Notes: generated by a model from the letters alone, not told the origin. A stretch of DNA of 64,000 nucleotides from Zobellia amurskyensis (GCF_009725985.1 NZ_RCNR01000020.1:1-64000); one strand, 5' to 3'. Shown: positions 45,489 through 55,008, counted from the stretch's first letter. Made by a program: numbers and translations.

Positions 45489-47036
45489 GTGAATAGAGAA
45501 TTAATCGTAAGATCTAGTTCTGATGCCGTCGATTTTGCACTCTTAAAAGATGGAAAGCTCACTGAATTGCATAAAGAAGAAGACAACAACGATTTTTCCG
45601 TTGGTGACATATTCTTAGCAAAGGTTCGTAAGCCCGTAACCGGTCTAAACGCAGCTTTTGTAAACGTTGGTTATGAAAAAGATGCTTTTCTGCATTATCA
45701 TGACCTTGGGCCACAATTGGCCACTATGCTAAAATTCATAAAGGGCGTGAGTACCAATAAAATTACGGATTACTCATTAGCCAACTTTCCATTCGAAAAA
45801 GACATTGACAAGAATGGCGTAATTACAGACGTCATCAAAGCCAATCAGTCTTTATTGGTTCAAATCGTAAAAGAACCTATTTCAACCAAAGGACCAAGAA
45901 TTAGCTCCGAGCTTTCTATAGCTGGGCGTTATTTGGTTATGGTACCTTTTTCTGACCGTGTTTCCGTATCTCAAAAAATAGGAAGCAGCGAAGAAAAAGA
46001 AAGGTTAAAAATACTCGTAAGAAGTATTAAACCAAAAGGATTCGGAGTCATTATAAGAACAGTGGCCGAAGGCAAAAAAGTAGCGGAACTAGACAAAGAC
46101 CTAGAAAATTTGTTGGCCAAATGGTCAACAATGTGTAAAAAATTGTACAAGGCTCACACGCCTTCAAAAGTGTTGGTTGAGCTCAATAGGGCATCTTCTA
46201 TCCTTAGGGATATATTTAATGATTCCTTTACAGGAATTCATGTAGATGACGAAACCCTTTACGAGCAAATAAAAGATTATGTGCTAGAGATTGCACCTGG
46301 AAAAGAATCCATAGTAAAACTGTATAATTCGTCAGTTCCTATTTTTGAAAAATACGGAATTGAGCGACAGATAAAAACTTCTTTTGGCCGTACCGCCAGC
46401 ATGAGCAAAGGCGCGTACCTTATCATAGAACATACCGAAGCACTACACGTTGTAGATGTTAACAGCGGTAACCGTTCCAATAAGGCCAAAAATCAGGAAG
46501 ACACTGCTTTAGAGGTTAATCTCTTAGCTGCCTCAGAAATAGCCAGACAATTGCGCTTGCGTGATATGGGTGGTATTATCGTAGTCGATTTTATTGATAT
46601 GGTAAAGGCACCTCACAGGAAAAAACTTTTTGACCATCTTCGTGATGAGATGAAAGATGACCGTGCAAAGCACAAAATATTGCCTCCAAGCAAGTTTGGA
46701 CTTATACAGATTACTAGACAACGGGTTCGTCCAGAAATGAATATCAAGACCACCGAGGAAAATCCGAATGGTAGTGGGAAAGAAATAGAAGCCCCAATAG
46801 TCTTGGTAGACAAAATTAACGCCGACCTTGAAAAGTTGTTAAAAGGACCTAAAAAAGATAACGGAATTACACTTAACATTCATCCGTTTATCGCAGCCTA
46901 CATTACCAAAGGCTTTCCTTCCATGCGTTCTAAGTGGTTTTTAGAACACAAAAAATGGATTAAAATACAACCTAGGGATGCGTATACGTATCTTGAATAT
47001 CGTTTTAAAGATAAAGACGGTAAAACCATATATTAA
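45489..47036 (+). CDS. rng: Ribonuclease E/G family endoribonuclease
   Basis: A 515-residue RNase E/G catalytic protein. An S1 domain occupies the N-terminus (SVGDIFLAKVRKPVTGLNAAFVNVG, residues 36-60). The catalytic DNase I-like core carries EALHVVDVNSGN and GGIIVVDFIDM, the two acidic Mg2+-binding segments. It lacks the long disordered C-terminal half of enterobacterial RNase E, so it is nearer RNase G in size. The gene begins at a GTG at 45489. It sits after HU as in other flavobacteria and processes rRNA and mRNA. The 125-nt gap after the upstream terminator shows no other gene. Confidence 0.93.
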   Translation: MNRELIVRSSSDAVDFALLKDGKLTELHKEEDNNDFSVGDIFLAKVRKPVTGLNAAFVNVGYEKDAFLHYHDLGPQLATMLKFIKGVSTNKITDYSLANFPFEKDIDKNGVITDVIKANQSLLVQIVKEPISTKGPRISSELSIAGRYLVMVPFSDRVSVSQKIGSSEEKERLKILVRSIKPKGFGVIIRTVAEGKKVAELDKDLENLLAKWSTMCKKLYKAHTPSKVLVELNRASSILRDIFNDSFTGIHVDDETLYEQIKDYVLEIAPGKESIVKLYNSSVPIFEKYGIERQIKTSFGRTASMSKGAYLIIEHTEALHVVDVNSGNRSNKAKNQEDTALEVNLLAASEIARQLRLRDMGGIIVVDFIDMVKAPHRKKLFDHLRDEMKDDRAKHKILPPSKFGLIQITRQRVRPEMNIKTTEENPNGSGKEIEAPIVLVDKINADLEKLLKGPKKDNGITLNIHPFIAAYITKGFPSMRSKWFLEHKKWIKIQPRDAYTYLEYRFKDKDGKTIY

Positions 47037-47043
47037 AATTTTT

Positions 47044-47078
47044 AAAAGCGACCTTCAGCAACGAGGGTCGCTTTTTTT
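47044..47078 (+). terminator. Intrinsic terminator after rng
   Basis: AAAAGCGACC (47044-47053) pairs with GGTCGCTTTT (47066-47075), followed by more T residues to 47078, starting 8 nt after the rng stop. Confidence 0.9.
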
Positions 47079-47166
47079 GTGCCTTTTAATTTTATTTAAA
47101 CGCCTCATCATATACTTCAAATTGTATTTTTGTCCAACACAATTCCAAGCAGAACTAACCCCTAAC

Positions 47167-47640
47167 ATGAACGAACAAAGAGCTTATTCAATAGAGGAAG
47201 CCAAAAGAAAACTGGAAAGCTATTGTTCTTATCAAGACCGCTGTCATAAAGAGGTGGCTACCAAACTTAGAGAAATGCGTATGGTTCCCGAAGCCGTTGA
47301 CCAAATTGTGGTGCATTTGATCAATGAAAATTTTTTGAACGAAGAGCGATTTGCCCAAAGCTTTGCTAGAGGTAAATTTTCAATAAAAAAATGGGGAAAA
47401 AAACGCATTGTAAGCGAGCTGAAGCAACGAAACATCTCCAAATACAACATTACCACCGCACTTAAAGAAATAGATGCTGACACCTACCTAAGCACGCTAG
47501 ATGCCTTAGCCGAGAAAAGACTTGAACAAATTAATGAATCCAACCCGTTAAAACGAAAGAAAAAGTTAGCAGATTATCTTTTATATAGAGGATGGGAGAG
47601 TCATTTGGTCTATGAAAAACTAAAGGAACTCGTGCCATAG
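47167..47640 (+). CDS. recX: Regulatory protein RecX
   Basis: A 157-residue, wholly helical protein made of repeated three-helix modules, as in RecX: YSIEEAKRKLESYCSYQDRCHKEVATKL, then NENFLNEERFAQSFARGKFSIKKWGKKRI. RecX modulates RecA filament activity. I used the ATG at 47167 because the upstream in-frame extension (from 46978) crosses the rng 3' end and its terminator. A -7 box, TATTTTTG, is at 47125-47132. recA is not in the window. Confidence 0.9.
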   Translation: MNEQRAYSIEEAKRKLESYCSYQDRCHKEVATKLREMRMVPEAVDQIVVHLINENFLNEERFAQSFARGKFSIKKWGKKRIVSELKQRNISKYNITTALKEIDADTYLSTLDALAEKRLEQINESNPLKRKKKLADYLLYRGWESHLVYEKLKELVP

Positions 47641-47654
47641 CACTCATCTTCCTT

Positions 47655-48152
47655 TTACAGAAAGTTAAATACGGCGCCAATATTCACCATAAACTGGTTA
47701 TGTAGTTTTTCGGCCGGTTCTAGATCTTCAATTTTATATTTAGCTATAGGAAAACCAATTTCCGTATAGATACCCAAACCGTCAGAAAAGAAATAACGTG
47801 CGCCTGTATGAAAACCAAAATTCTTAAGACCTAAATCCAATCCAGGGTAAATATCTACCTGATCACTAAGACCTACTATATTTCCTAAATGCGCACTAAA
47901 ACGTGCTTTTGTATCAAACCGATCCCAAGTGCTTGCAGACACACTTTCATCAATACCCAAAAGATACGTTGCCGTAGCGCCTATAGATATATTTTCACCC
48001 AAACCAAAATCATACGAAGTCATAATTCCCGTACCGTTGCCCTGAAAATTGGCTCCCACTTGAAATTTTTGATCATCCCTACCTTCATAGGCCTGTGCAG
48101 AAAGAAAAGTAGTCGTAAGGAGTAAGCAAATGGATAGAATGTAGAATTTCAT
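47655..48152 (-). CDS. Small outer-membrane beta-barrel protein
   Basis: A 165-residue protein with a signal peptide ending TFLSAQ (residue 20). The rest alternates hydrophobic and polar residues with Gly/Asn turns (NFQGNGTGIMTSYDFGLGENISIGATATYLLG), as in 8-stranded outer-membrane barrels, and it ends in Phe-Leu. I do not recognise a specific family. It lies convergent with recX and upstream of nothing related. Role unknown; membrane location is a composition-based inference. Confidence 0.7.
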   Translation of the reverse strand: MKFYILSICLLLTTTFLSAQAYEGRDDQKFQVGANFQGNGTGIMTSYDFGLGENISIGATATYLLGIDESVSASTWDRFDTKARFSAHLGNIVGLSDQVDIYPGLDLGLKNFGFHTGARYFFSDGLGIYTEIGFPIAKYKIEDLEPAEKLHNQFMVNIGAVFNFL

Positions 48153-48191
48153 TTATAGTATTTTTTTTATGGAAACAGATAATCAAAAAAA

Positions 48192-49052
48192 TTATTTAGA
48201 CACCATTTTAGCAGTTCGCTCTATGGCTTTTTTATTTTTTCGGTCTATCCATTTCTGACCTTGTATTTTTCGCATTAAGATGTCAAAATTACGCATTATG
48301 AAAACATTATACAGCCCCTCTGCAAAATTTATAGGGTTCTTTGGCCAAGACCTAAGACTCATAGAAAAACCAGGAGTTTTGTATTTCATATAATGCCAAT
48401 ATCCCTCCGGCATATAGAGCACCTCGCCATGATTAAGTTCCGTCTTAAATCCGTTTGCCGACTGCAACGCCGGCCACTTATCATAATCCGGATTTTCAAA
48501 ATCTATGCTCTCGTGCGTAATTAGTGAATGAGGTACTTTATAAAGGTGTTTGGTTTCGGATGGGGCAAATAAAATACACTCCTTTTTTCCCTCAAAATGA
48601 AAATGGAATATATTGGACATATCTATATCATAATGCATGAAAGTGTATGAATCCCTTCCGCCAAAGAAGAGCATTGGCAACTTCTTTTTTAAAGTGAGCC
48701 CAAAATCAGGAAACTCATAATCTTGTTGAAGTAATGGCACCTCCCTCAAAACGTTCCAAAGAAAAATTCGGTATTTAGTAGGTTTAGACTTTAGAAGATC
48801 TACGTACTCGGACATCTTCATTTTGGCATGAGGCTCATTAAAACCATCTTCATGGTTCACCGGCCGATCATCATAAAGCGGCACCTCTTTATCACCAGCA
48901 ACCTCTCTAATATAATCTAGATTCCACTTTTCAAAAGCGGGCCAATTTTCTATGGCACGCTCTATCACCACAGGTTTCTGCGGCTTAAAATAATGTTCTA
49001 AAAAATCTTCCTTGGTAATTGTTGATACCCTTGGAATGGCTGCTAGCTTCAA
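48192..49052 (-). CDS. Cupin-like (JmjC-type) 2-oxoglutarate oxygenase-like protein
   Basis: A 286-residue protein of the cupin_8/JmjC-like group. An early motif, KPVVIERAIENWPAF, starts the fold. The metal site reads FMHYDIDMSNIFHFHFEGKKECILF (HxD near residue 140), with a later His in EVLYMPEGYWHYM. These fit an Fe(II)/2-oxoglutarate protein hydroxylase, related to asparaginyl hydroxylases that modify proteins. The substrate is unknown. It is separated from bioB by 67 nt containing a perfect dyad. Confidence 0.82.
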   Translation of the reverse strand: MKLAAIPRVSTITKEDFLEHYFKPQKPVVIERAIENWPAFEKWNLDYIREVAGDKEVPLYDDRPVNHEDGFNEPHAKMKMSEYVDLLKSKPTKYRIFLWNVLREVPLLQQDYEFPDFGLTLKKKLPMLFFGGRDSYTFMHYDIDMSNIFHFHFEGKKECILFAPSETKHLYKVPHSLITHESIDFENPDYDKWPALQSANGFKTELNHGEVLYMPEGYWHYMKYKTPGFSMSLRSWPKNPINFAEGLYNVFIMRNFDILMRKIQGQKWIDRKNKKAIERTAKMVSK

Positions 49053-49092
49053 TGGAAACAGAATTCGATTTAAGCCGCAAATTTAATTAACC

Positions 49093-49112
49093 TTAAGTAA
49101 AGATTTACTTAA
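49093..49112. repeat. Perfect 9-bp dyad between bioB and the cupin gene
   Basis: TTAAGTAAA and TTTACTTAA (9-bp arms) flank a 2-bp centre. The tiny centre is too short for a stable RNA loop, so a protein-binding operator is more likely than a terminator. It lies just upstream of a minus-strand -7 box, TAAATTTG (49078-49085), for the cupin gene. Confidence 0.5.
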
Positions 49113-49119
49113 AATTAAA

Positions 49120-50214
49120 TTAATCTACCATTTTACTCTTTGCCTTAGCCTCTTCGTTACGCTCAATCTTGTGCCCTGGACGGCTCCATTTTGGCTTCTC
49201 GCCCAAAGGTTGCAACTTAGATTCTGACGCTTCTACCGTTTTAGGCTGAGAAACTTTAGTAAAGGGTTTTTGCGGGTTCAAACCTAGTTGTTTGAACATC
49301 TCCATATCCTCATTCACATCTGGGTTTGGAGTAGTCAACAACTTATCTCCTGCAAAAATGGAATTGGCACCTGCAAAAAAGCACATAGCCTGTCCTTCTC
49401 TACTCATTTCCGTACGACCCGCAGACAAACGCACTTGCGTTTCTGGCATAACAATACGCGTAGTAGCTACCATACGAATCATATCCCAAATAGAAACAGG
49501 GTCCATATCTTCCATTGGCGTACCTTCTACGGCCACCAATGAATTGATTGGCACTGACTCTGGCTGTGGATTTAAACTGGCCAAAGCAACTAGCATTCCG
49601 GCACGATCTTCTATTTCTTCGCCCATACCAATTATACCACCGCTACAAACGGTTACATTACTCTTACGAACATTATCTATGGTGTCTAACCTATCTTCAA
49701 AGGCACGGGTAGAAATAACATCTTTATAATAATCTTCTGAAGTATCTAAATTGTGATTATAAGCGTACAGGCCAGCTTCTGCCAAACGGTGTGCTTGGTT
49801 TTCCGTTAGCATACCCAATGTACAACAAACTTCCATATCTAGCTTGTTAATGGTACGTACCATTTCCAATACTTGATCAAACTCTGGACCATCTTTTACA
49901 TTACGCCATGCAGCGCCCATACAAACTCGCGAACTACCAGAAGCCTTTGCTCTTAGTGCTTGCGCTTTTACATGCGAAACTTTCATAAGGTCGTTACCTT
50001 CAATATCTGTATGGTAACGTGCCGCTTGCGGACAATAACCGCAATCTTCCGGACAACCACCAGTTTTTATAGAAAGTAAAGTAGAAACCTGAACCGTATT
50101 TGGATCGTGATGTTCTCTATGGATAGTAGCTGCATCGTAAAGCAACTCCATTAAAGGTTTATTATAAATATCAAGAATTTCTTCTTTCGTCCAGTTATGT
50201 CTTGTTTCGCTCAT
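49120..50214 (-). CDS. bioB: Biotin synthase BioB
   Basis: A 364-residue radical SAM enzyme that inserts sulfur into dethiobiotin. The [4Fe-4S] motif CxxxCxxC is TGGCPEDCGYCPQ with cysteines 54, 58 and 61. Cysteines of the second cluster are visible in SGSSRVCMGAAW and MEVCCTLGML. Arg in the VRLSAGR motif and the C-terminal substrate region are typical. The C-terminus extends 30-40 residues beyond E. coli BioB as a Lys/Glu-rich tail. It is separated from the other bio genes by the flotillin pair and the ketosynthase. Confidence 0.97.
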   Translation of the reverse strand: MSETRHNWTKEEILDIYNKPLMELLYDAATIHREHHDPNTVQVSTLLSIKTGGCPEDCGYCPQAARYHTDIEGNDLMKVSHVKAQALRAKASGSSRVCMGAAWRNVKDGPEFDQVLEMVRTINKLDMEVCCTLGMLTENQAHRLAEAGLYAYNHNLDTSEDYYKDVISTRAFEDRLDTIDNVRKSNVTVCSGGIIGMGEEIEDRAGMLVALASLNPQPESVPINSLVAVEGTPMEDMDPVSIWDMIRMVATTRIVMPETQVRLSAGRTEMSREGQAMCFFAGANSIFAGDKLLTTPNPDVNEDMEMFKQLGLNPQKPFTKVSQPKTVEASESKLQPLGEKPKWSRPGHKIERNEEAKAKSKMVD

Positions 50215-50298
50215 AGTCTTTTTGGAAATCTCGCCGTAAAAATAACCTTTCTAAAATTGAAATTCCAAATTAGCCCAAATAATCATACTTCCAACCAC

Positions 50299-50331
50299 AA
50301 AAAAAGCCTGCCGAAATATCTCGACAGGCTT
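50299..50331 (-). terminator. Intrinsic terminator after the flotillin gene
   Basis: AAGCCTG/CAGGCTT arms, extended by CGA/TCG with one mismatch, at 50304-50331. On the minus strand a run of seven T residues follows (50299-50305). Confidence 0.85.
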
Positions 50332-50355
50332 CTGTTTTATAGGATGGAAAAAGAA

Positions 50356-51789
50356 TTATTTCTTATCGCTTTTCTTTTCAGAATTAGCGGACTGTTGATT
50401 TTCTTCACCTTCCTCGGCTACATCTTTTCCTTTCAGATATTCAGGCAATTGCATCCCTGCCATATTGAACATTTCCTGTAAAGGTGGAACCGACTTATAC
50501 ATTCCCGAAATAAAATTGGCAGTAGACCCTTTTCCGTCTGCCGTCTTGGCACCGGAATCCCACACGGTTACTTTATCAATTTTAATATTCTTAATGGCTT
50601 CTGCTTGGGTTTTTACCAATTCAGGTAACTTATCGGCAACCAATAAAAGAACTGCATCTTGAGGGTTATTGCCTGCTGCTTTTACAATCTCATCAAAACC
50701 TTGGGCTTGCTTGGTAAGTATTTCAAACAGACCTTGTGCTTCCGCTTGTGCTTTGAACAAAATTGCATCTGCCTCACCTTTTGCTCTTCTACGGATCATC
50801 TCTGCTTCCGCTTCCGCATCAATCTCAACTTTTCTTTTATCAATTTCGGCCGGCACAATTATATCTGCCATTTGTGAACTACGAACACGTTCCGCTCTAG
50901 CAATCTCCGCATCTTTTTCAGCAGCATATGACTCTTCCAAAGCTTTTGCCGTTTGCACTTTTTCTGCTGCAATTGCCGTTCTTTCCGCCTCTGCCTCTCT
51001 TTGACGACGCAACGAATCCGAATTAGCCACATTAATTTTTGCAATGTTTTCCCCTTCTACCGCCTGTGCATTAGCGGCCGCTACCTGTGTACGTTCATCT
51101 TGAACTGCATTTGCCTCACCAATGGAACCATCTCTAGTTTTCTCGGCAACCGATTTTCTTGCCGCGTTAATTGCATGTGCCGCCGCTTCTTTACCTAAAG
51201 CTTCAATATAACCAGATTCATCAACGATATCCGTAATGTTTACGTTGATAAGTTTTAGACCTACTTTTTTTAATTCCGATTCTACACTATTGGAAATATT
51301 AGTCAGAAATTTATCTCTGTCATTGTTTATCTCTTCAATATCCATAGATGCCACAACCAAACGAAGTTGTCCGAAAATAATTTCTTTGGCAAGCTCCTGA
51401 ATCTGTTCTAAACCTTGACCCAATAAACGCTCTGCGGCATTTTGCATAATGCCCGGCTCCGTAGAAATACCAATGGTAAAACGAGAAGGCACATTTACAC
51501 GAATGTTCTGCTTACTTAACGCATTAACCAGGTTTACCTCTATAGAAATAGGTGTTAGATCCAGATACTCGTAATCTTGAATTACAGGCCAAATAAAGGA
51601 TGCTCCACCATGAATACAACGGGCAGAATTTCCAGTACCAACTTTTCCATAAACGACCAAAATACGATCGGAAGGACAACGTTTGTAACGCCTAATAAAC
51701 GATATAATAATTATAAAAAAGAATAAAATGGCAAAGCCAATGGCGAGCAACGAGGCGCTTCCCGCAAGTTGTAGGGGTACTAGTAACAT
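50356..51789 (-). CDS. Flotillin-family SPFH protein
   Basis: A 477-residue membrane-associated scaffold. An N-terminal hydrophobic anchor (LLAIGFAILFFFIIIISFI) is followed by the SPFH domain (about 40-220). A long coiled coil rich in Ala, Glu and Lys follows (about 220-370), with repeated EAEAERTAIAAEK-type segments. Flotillins organise membrane microdomains. The NfeD-like gene lies immediately upstream with a 4-nt gap, a pairing seen widely in bacteria. The last 25 residues are Gln/Lys-rich and disordered. Confidence 0.92.
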   Translation of the reverse strand: MLLVPLQLAGSASLLAIGFAILFFFIIIISFIRRYKRCPSDRILVVYGKVGTGNSARCIHGGASFIWPVIQDYEYLDLTPISIEVNLVNALSKQNIRVNVPSRFTIGISTEPGIMQNAAERLLGQGLEQIQELAKEIIFGQLRLVVASMDIEEINNDRDKFLTNISNSVESELKKVGLKLINVNITDIVDESGYIEALGKEAAAHAINAARKSVAEKTRDGSIGEANAVQDERTQVAAANAQAVEGENIAKINVANSDSLRRQREAEAERTAIAAEKVQTAKALEESYAAEKDAEIARAERVRSSQMADIIVPAEIDKRKVEIDAEAEAEMIRRRAKGEADAILFKAQAEAQGLFEILTKQAQGFDEIVKAAGNNPQDAVLLLVADKLPELVKTQAEAIKNIKIDKVTVWDSGAKTADGKGSTANFISGMYKSVPPLQEMFNMAGMQLPEYLKGKDVAEEGEENQQSANSEKKSDKK

Positions 51790-51793
51790 TTGG

Positions 51794-52372
51794 TTATTTA
51801 TTTATGGGTTCAACAATTAAAATTCCGTTTGCGGTAACTTCTTTAACAATGACAACATTACCCTGCACTAGATCTATATCTGCATTGGTAAGTGCTTCAA
51901 GTTCACGTAAAGTACCTTGAACGTTTATACTTACCTTACCTATACTTGCGCGGTTGGCACCTATAGTCAAATACACCTCACCTATCTGGTTTAATGCGTT
52001 TTTTAGCTTTAACGTACCACTGCTCTGCAATTTTCCTAAATAATAAAATAAAGAGGCCATGGCAAACATCATCAACAAGCCGCACATTACTGATATAAGT
52101 ACAGTAACCGCTGTTGACATTCCCGCATCCAGACAAGCAATACCGGACCATCCGAAAATGGTAAAAAAGCCAACAAGGTTTTTAAAGGATAAAAATTGAA
52201 AATCTATTCCCGTGTCCGCATCTATTTCGGCATCAACATCCCCATCAATATCATCTATCTCACCCCCAATAAAGGTTAGCAGTAATAGAATAATAAGAAA
52301 TATGGATGCTACAACAGCAGTGACCCAGTAGATTTTCTCGAATAACGTCATCATTTCGAACCCTAGTTCCAT
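51794..52372 (-). CDS. NfeD-like OB-fold membrane protein
   Basis: A 192-residue protein with transmembrane helices near residues 15-35, 70-90 and 92-115. A C-terminal OB-like beta domain (GEVYLTIGANRASIGKVSINVQG) follows, typical of proteins partnered with flotillins. An acidic loop (GGEIDDIDGDVDAEIDADTG) separates the first helices and might bind cations. Its stop is 4 nt from the flotillin start, so the two should be co-transcribed. Sequence divergence from classical NfeD lowers certainty. Confidence 0.8.
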   Translation of the reverse strand: MELGFEMMTLFEKIYWVTAVVASIFLIILLLLTFIGGEIDDIDGDVDAEIDADTGIDFQFLSFKNLVGFFTIFGWSGIACLDAGMSTAVTVLISVMCGLLMMFAMASLFYYLGKLQSSGTLKLKNALNQIGEVYLTIGANRASIGKVSINVQGTLRELEALTNADIDLVQGNVVIVKEVTANGILIVEPINK

Positions 52373-52438
52373 AAGCTAAAAGTTAGGTTGGCGACTAAAG
52401 ATAAGAATTATCTTACCTTAAACTAATTCGAAAGAGGA

Positions 52439-53623
52439 CTACACGTTGTGTGACAATAGAATAGAAACTGCATTACCACCAAATCCTACTGCGTTTACCA
52501 ATACTCTCCTGAGTTTACTTGGTGCTGAAGAATCCGCAACAAATGGTACTTTTATCACCTGTTGGTGCTGCAACATCAAGACCGCCAATTCTATGCTTAA
52601 CGCTCCCGAGGCTCCAAAAGTATGCCCTACTTTCCATTTATTTGTAGTCAAAAAGGGCAACTTGTTACAAAATACTTTTTCAATTGCCTTAAACTCAGAT
52701 ATATCACCCTTAATTGTTCCCGGGGCATGCATTACAATAGCGTCTACCTCATCAGGATTTATTTCTCCCAACGCCATTTTCATAGAGCTTTGAAAACACT
52801 CGGCATCCGTAGAAATAGAAATGTTATGGCGTAAAGGTTCCGTTGCATAACCTACTCCTTCAATAATAGCCAAGGTTTTTTCATTCACTCCTTTCTCCAA
52901 GCATATTACAGAAGCACCTTCCCCAAGAATCATAGTGCTTCTTTCTTTGTTAAAATCCAAAGCACGACTAGGAAACCCTTCATTACCCTTGGAACCATTC
53001 TCCGTTTTATACTGAGAATATATTTTGAGCGCCTTCATCTGGGCAATAGTGAAAGGTGTTAAGGGCGCCTCACTACCGCCTACCAAAAACTTATCTGCCA
53101 TTCCACTTCTTAGCCACGCCACTCCATTTAAAACTGCATGCAACGCTGTGGAACAGGTAATAGAATGCGATATCTCCGGACCTTTTGACTTTAAGTCGTG
53201 CGCCACCCAAGAAGAAATATTTCCCAAGGTAGTGGTGGGCGATGAAAGTGTTGCCGTTCTATTATTTTCTAGAAAATCTTGATGGTATTTTTCAAAGAGT
53301 GCCGTTGCACCACGGGACGACCCAATATTAATACCGAAATCATCACCTGTCTTCCATCCTGCTTTAGCTATCGCATCTCGTGAAGCATACAGTGCAAACA
53401 AAACCGAATCATCAAGACTTTTGTATTTATTATCTGAATTCTTTAGCTTCTCTATTTCTTGTTTTGAATCTTTGGACAATGAGGCGGCCCATTCCATATC
53501 TTCGCCAAAAGCTTTCTGTTCAAAAAAGTGATTGTCTTGAAGGTAGTTTGCCCAAGTCTCCTCAGATGTTTTTCCTAAAGGAGAAATTGAGCCTATTGCG
53601 GTAATGGATATTGGTTCTTTCAA
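52439..53623 (-). CDS. Beta-ketoacyl synthase (FabF-like) beside bioA
   Basis: A 394-residue thiolase-fold condensing enzyme with the complete Cys-His-His triad. The nucleophile is in SITCSTALHAVLNG, the first His in VMHAPGTIKGD, and the second in NKWKVGHTFGASG. It therefore should condense acyl and malonyl thioesters. It is 9 nt downstream of bioA and on the same strand, so the two share a transcript. No bioC, bioH, bioG or bioW is visible in the window. A role in making the pimeloyl precursor of biotin is an inference from position. Other options are a fatty-acid or aryl-polyene type synthase. Confidence 0.86.
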   Translation of the reverse strand: MKEPISITAIGSISPLGKTSEETWANYLQDNHFFEQKAFGEDMEWAASLSKDSKQEIEKLKNSDNKYKSLDDSVLFALYASRDAIAKAGWKTGDDFGINIGSSRGATALFEKYHQDFLENNRTATLSSPTTTLGNISSWVAHDLKSKGPEISHSITCSTALHAVLNGVAWLRSGMADKFLVGGSEAPLTPFTIAQMKALKIYSQYKTENGSKGNEGFPSRALDFNKERSTMILGEGASVICLEKGVNEKTLAIIEGVGYATEPLRHNISISTDAECFQSSMKMALGEINPDEVDAIVMHAPGTIKGDISEFKAIEKVFCNKLPFLTTNKWKVGHTFGASGALSIELAVLMLQHQQVIKVPFVADSSAPSKLRRVLVNAVGFGGNAVSILLSHNV

Positions 53624-53632
53624 GCGGAAAAT

Positions 53633-54934
53633 TTAAATACTGTTCAGTAGATCTTCTATGGTAGTATATATTTTTTGCAACTGCTCATCTGTAATGACGT
53701 AAGGCGCAGAAATGTAGATTGTACTACCCAAAGGCCGCAAAAATACCCCATTATTCATGAAATGCTTGAAAATTTGGTCACGTAAATTACCATACCGCTC
53801 CATTTTTACATTAAGGTCCAATGCGTAAATAATTCCGCATTGCCGCGTACGGGCCACTTTTTCATGATTCTTTATTCTGGAATCAAATTCTTGGTGTGAG
53901 GAAATTACTCTTTTAATGCTGTTTTGAATCTCTTCCGATTGCAACAACTCCAACCCGGCCAAAGCTGCCGTACAAGCTAATGGGTTTCCTGTATAGGTAT
54001 GACCATGGAATAACCCTTTTGCCAAATCATCACTATAAAATGCATCGTAAATCTCTTGTGAACAACTAGTAACAGCCATAGGAATCAATCCTGCAGTCAA
54101 TGCCTTAGACATGCAAATAATATCCGGTTTGGTCTCTATATAATCCGAAGCAAAAGGTTTCCCAGTTTTACCAAAACCAGTCATAACCTCATCTGCAATG
54201 GTCAGTACACCATGCTTTTTCAAAAGTTTTAAAATGCGGTTAAGGTTTTCAGCCTTGTGCATTTTCATTGCCGCAGCACCTTGCACCAAAGGTTCATAAA
54301 TAAAACCCGCAATATGATTCTGTTGTAACCTGGTTTCTAAATCTGAAAGAATCTCCTCTATATTTTCATCGGTAGGCACATCTATTCGCTCTACGTCAAT
54401 AAAGAACTCCTCAAAAGGACCATTATAAACCGATAGTCCAGAAACAGACATAGCTCCGAACGTATCCCCGTGAAAGCCTTCTTCAAAAGCGAGCATTGTT
54501 TTACGTTCCCTGCCTTGGTTAAAATGGTACTGCAAAGCCATTTTTATACCAATTTCCGTTGCGGTAGAACCGTTATCCGAAAAGAACAATTTTTCTTGAT
54601 TCTCCGGCAACAGCTTAATGAGCTCCTCTGAAAGTCTTACGGCCGGTTCATGGGTAAAACCACTGAACACCACTTGATCCAGTTTTTGCATTTGCGCATA
54701 GACCTTATCCGTAATATATTCGTTACAATGCCCATAGGCACTTGTATACCAAGATGCAATACCGTCTATATACTCTTTTCCATTCTCGTCATACAAAACA
54801 GCACCTTTTGCCTTAACAATCCCTAACATTTCAGGGTGCAATTTATGCTGTGTTAATGGGTGCCAAAGATGCTTACTATCTCTAACAGATAGACTTTCAG
54901 TTACTAGAGTTTCTGATGCGTTTGCCTTCTTCAT
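53633..54934 (-). CDS. bioA: Adenosylmethionine-8-amino-7-oxononanoate aminotransferase BioA
   Basis: A 433-residue PLP-dependent class III aminotransferase making 7,8-diaminopelargonate. Conserved parts include KHLWHPLTQHKLHP (residues about 20-33), GIASWYTSAYGH, LAFEEGFHGDTFGAMSVSG, and DEVMTGFGKTGKPFA with the PLP lysine in ICMSKALTAG. Where E. coli BioA has Tyr17 in HPYTSM, this protein has Leu (HPLTQH). The start at 54934 is used; an in-frame extension to 55129 would overlap the divergent glycosyltransferase gene. A near -7 box lies at about 54940 on the minus strand. Confidence 0.94.
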   Translation of the reverse strand: MKKANASETLVTESLSVRDSKHLWHPLTQHKLHPEMLGIVKAKGAVLYDENGKEYIDGIASWYTSAYGHCNEYITDKVYAQMQKLDQVVFSGFTHEPAVRLSEELIKLLPENQEKLFFSDNGSTATEIGIKMALQYHFNQGRERKTMLAFEEGFHGDTFGAMSVSGLSVYNGPFEEFFIDVERIDVPTDENIEEILSDLETRLQQNHIAGFIYEPLVQGAAAMKMHKAENLNRILKLLKKHGVLTIADEVMTGFGKTGKPFASDYIETKPDIICMSKALTAGLIPMAVTSCSQEIYDAFYSDDLAKGLFHGHTYTGNPLACTAALAGLELLQSEEIQNSIKRVISSHQEFDSRIKNHEKVARTRQCGIIYALDLNVKMERYGNLRDQIFKHFMNNGVFLRPLGSTIYISAPYVITDEQLQKIYTTIEDLLNSI

Positions 54935-55008
54935 AATGCAAAGATGAGGAATTAAAACTTTTTTTTGAAGTATTTTGTTGATCTTTAGCCTAGAAAAACC
55001 TGTAAAAC

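Noticed and set aside
47655-48152. T9SS component or gliding protein
   Set aside because: It is a small signal-bearing barrel but lacks any motif of Gld or Spr proteins.
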